Shown here: piece after piece, positions 6,041 to 6,656 of the stretch
How the letters are laid out: each line of letters starts with the position of its first letter
How positions within the stretch are numbered: the first letter of the stretch is position 1
From: DAOTTX01 sp034437515
Lineage (GTDB): Bacteria; Chloroflexota; Anaerolineae; Aggregatilineales; Phototrophicaceae
NCBI GenBank assembly: GCA_034437515.1
Contig: DAOTTX010000187.1
Coordinates: 1 to 6,656, forward strand
DNA: 6,656 bases
Direction: 5' to 3'
Translations under genes and position numbers: made by a program
Notes under the pieces: generated by a model
The model's database searches: none
What the model was told of the DNA's origin: nothing
What the model saw: only the letters and a program-made list of their open reading frames with translations

Positions 6041-6400
6041 TTAGAGGAAACGCTCAATAACCGCTTCAAATTCATGATGCTTGAAGGGTTTCACAATAAA
6101 CGCATTCGCACCGCACCTCACCGCCTCATTTTCATCGTGTGGTGAACCGCTCATCAAGATAAAGGGTACGCTGGCATGATGGTCATGATGCCGCACATTC
6201 TGAAGAAATTCAAACCCGTCAATTTCCGGCATACGAATATCGCTGATGATAAGGTCAGGTGTCCTCATTCCGTTCAGTGCCGCTAACCCTTCGCGCACAT
6301 GCCCGTAGGCCTGCACATCATAGCCGATAATCTCAAGTGTTTCTGTAATTACCTGCCGCATCGCACAATTGTCTTCCAGCAAAAGTATGCGTTTCATCAT
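6041..6400 (-). CDS. Minimal single-domain response regulator (CheY-like)
   Basis: A 119-residue receiver with nothing beyond the domain. The acidic pair is Glu9-Asp10 (LLEDN), the phosphoacceptor is Asp54 (IISDIRMPEIDG), Ser84 stands in the Thr/Ser switch position (LMSGS) and Lys104 lies in IVKPF; all are present. A His-rich turn (RHHDHH, 70-75) sits before strand 4. The start is one of two adjacent ATGs (6400 or 6397); only a weak GAG-containing site lies upstream. It lies 14 bases after proA and 8 bases before the lipid kinase on the same strand, so it is probably co-transcribed with both. No kinase accompanies it in this operon. It may be served by the kinase at 2618 or by a distant one. 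It does not look especially close to the other two receivers. Confidence 0.93.
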   Translation of the reverse strand: MMKRILLLEDNCAMRQVITETLEIIGYDVQAYGHVREGLAALNGMRTPDLIISDIRMPEIDGFEFLQNVRHHDHHASVPFILMSGSPHDENEAVRCGANAFIVKPFKHHEFEAVIERFL

Positions 6401-6414
6401 TTATTACACTCGCG

Positions 6415-6656
6415 TTATATACGTATTTGTCCTTCCCCAATGATAACCCATTTATATGTCGTCAGTTCCTTAAGAGCCATTGGCCCACGCGCATGAAGTT
6501 TTTGTGTGCTGATTGCCACCTCCGCACCCAATCCTAATGCGCTGCCATCGGTGAAGCGGGTGCTAGCGTTGACGTAAACCGCCGCTGAATCGACCTCGTT
6601 CAAAAATTTTTCGGCCTGCGTCATGTCTTGCGTCAGGATGCCATCGGAGTGCTGCG
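6415..6656 (-). CDS. proA: Glutamate-5-semialdehyde dehydrogenase (gamma-glutamyl phosphate reductase), C-terminal part
   Basis: The frame runs off the right edge. The 79 visible residues are the C-terminus of ProA, the NADPH-dependent enzyme that reduces gamma-glutamyl phosphate to glutamate-5-semialdehyde in proline synthesis. Recognisable conserved blocks are HSDGILT at the edge, FLNEVDSAAVYVNASTRFTDG, LGLGAEVAISTQKLHARGP and ELTTYKWV, followed by the usual short end. The catalytic Cys lies in the part outside the window. A Met codon at 6622-6624 is internal and not the start, because upstream codons still match the family. It appears to be the first visible gene of an operon with a receiver and a lipid kinase. 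Confidence 0.95.
   Translation of the reverse strand, partial: QHSDGILTQDMTQAEKFLNEVDSAAVYVNASTRFTDGSALGLGAEVAISTQKLHARGPMALKELTTYKWVIIGEGQIRI

Noticed and set aside
6415..6624. A complete 69-residue gene starting at the Met codon at 6622-6624
   Set aside because: Codons beyond that Met continue the ProA match to the window edge, so it is the internal part of a truncated gene.
1..6656. CRISPR array, insertion sequence, or rRNA/tRNA genes
   Set aside because: No regularly spaced repeats, transposase motifs, terminal repeats or structural RNA signatures were seen.

Overview
The window looks like a chromosomal segment of a GC-moderate bacterium. The style of the receiver domains and of the histidine kinase suggests Chloroflexota (Anaerolineae-like), but this is inference from protein style and no phylogenetic marker is present. 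Most of the window is moderately GC-rich (38 of 60 bases are G/C at 1201-1260). The first ~740 bases are clearly AT-richer (21 of 60 at 301-360), which may mark a recently acquired or otherwise atypical stretch.

Left part (1-803): the 3' end of an unrecognised gene (1-264) runs off the window. Two bases after it starts a ~90-residue protein (267-539) that reads as a lone histidine-kinase dimerisation/phosphoacceptor (DHp-like) helical hairpin with no ATPase domain. A 264-base non-coding stretch with a perfect 9-bp hairpin follows.

Middle (804-5124, + strand): a membrane-anchored CocE/NonD-type alpha/beta hydrolase with an obligatory TTG start. Next is a promoter with an extended -10 element, a six-TM hybrid-less histidine kinase, and a single-domain response regulator overlapping it by one base (TGATG). 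A second promoter embedded at the end of that regulator drives another single-domain receiver.

Right part (5127-6656, - strand, converging on the previous gene with 2 bp between): reading from the right, the 3' end of proA (glutamate-5-semialdehyde dehydrogenase), a minimal 119-residue receiver, and a diacylglycerol-kinase-like lipid kinase, spaced 14 and 8 bases apart as an apparent operon.

The theme is phospho-signalling. There is one complete sensor kinase, one kinase-like phosphoacceptor fragment protein and three receivers, none of which carries a DNA-binding or enzymatic output domain. Outputs would therefore have to act through protein contacts or phosphotransfer. Nothing here proves a new system. 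The lone DHp-like protein and its truncated AT-rich partner are the least ordinary part.
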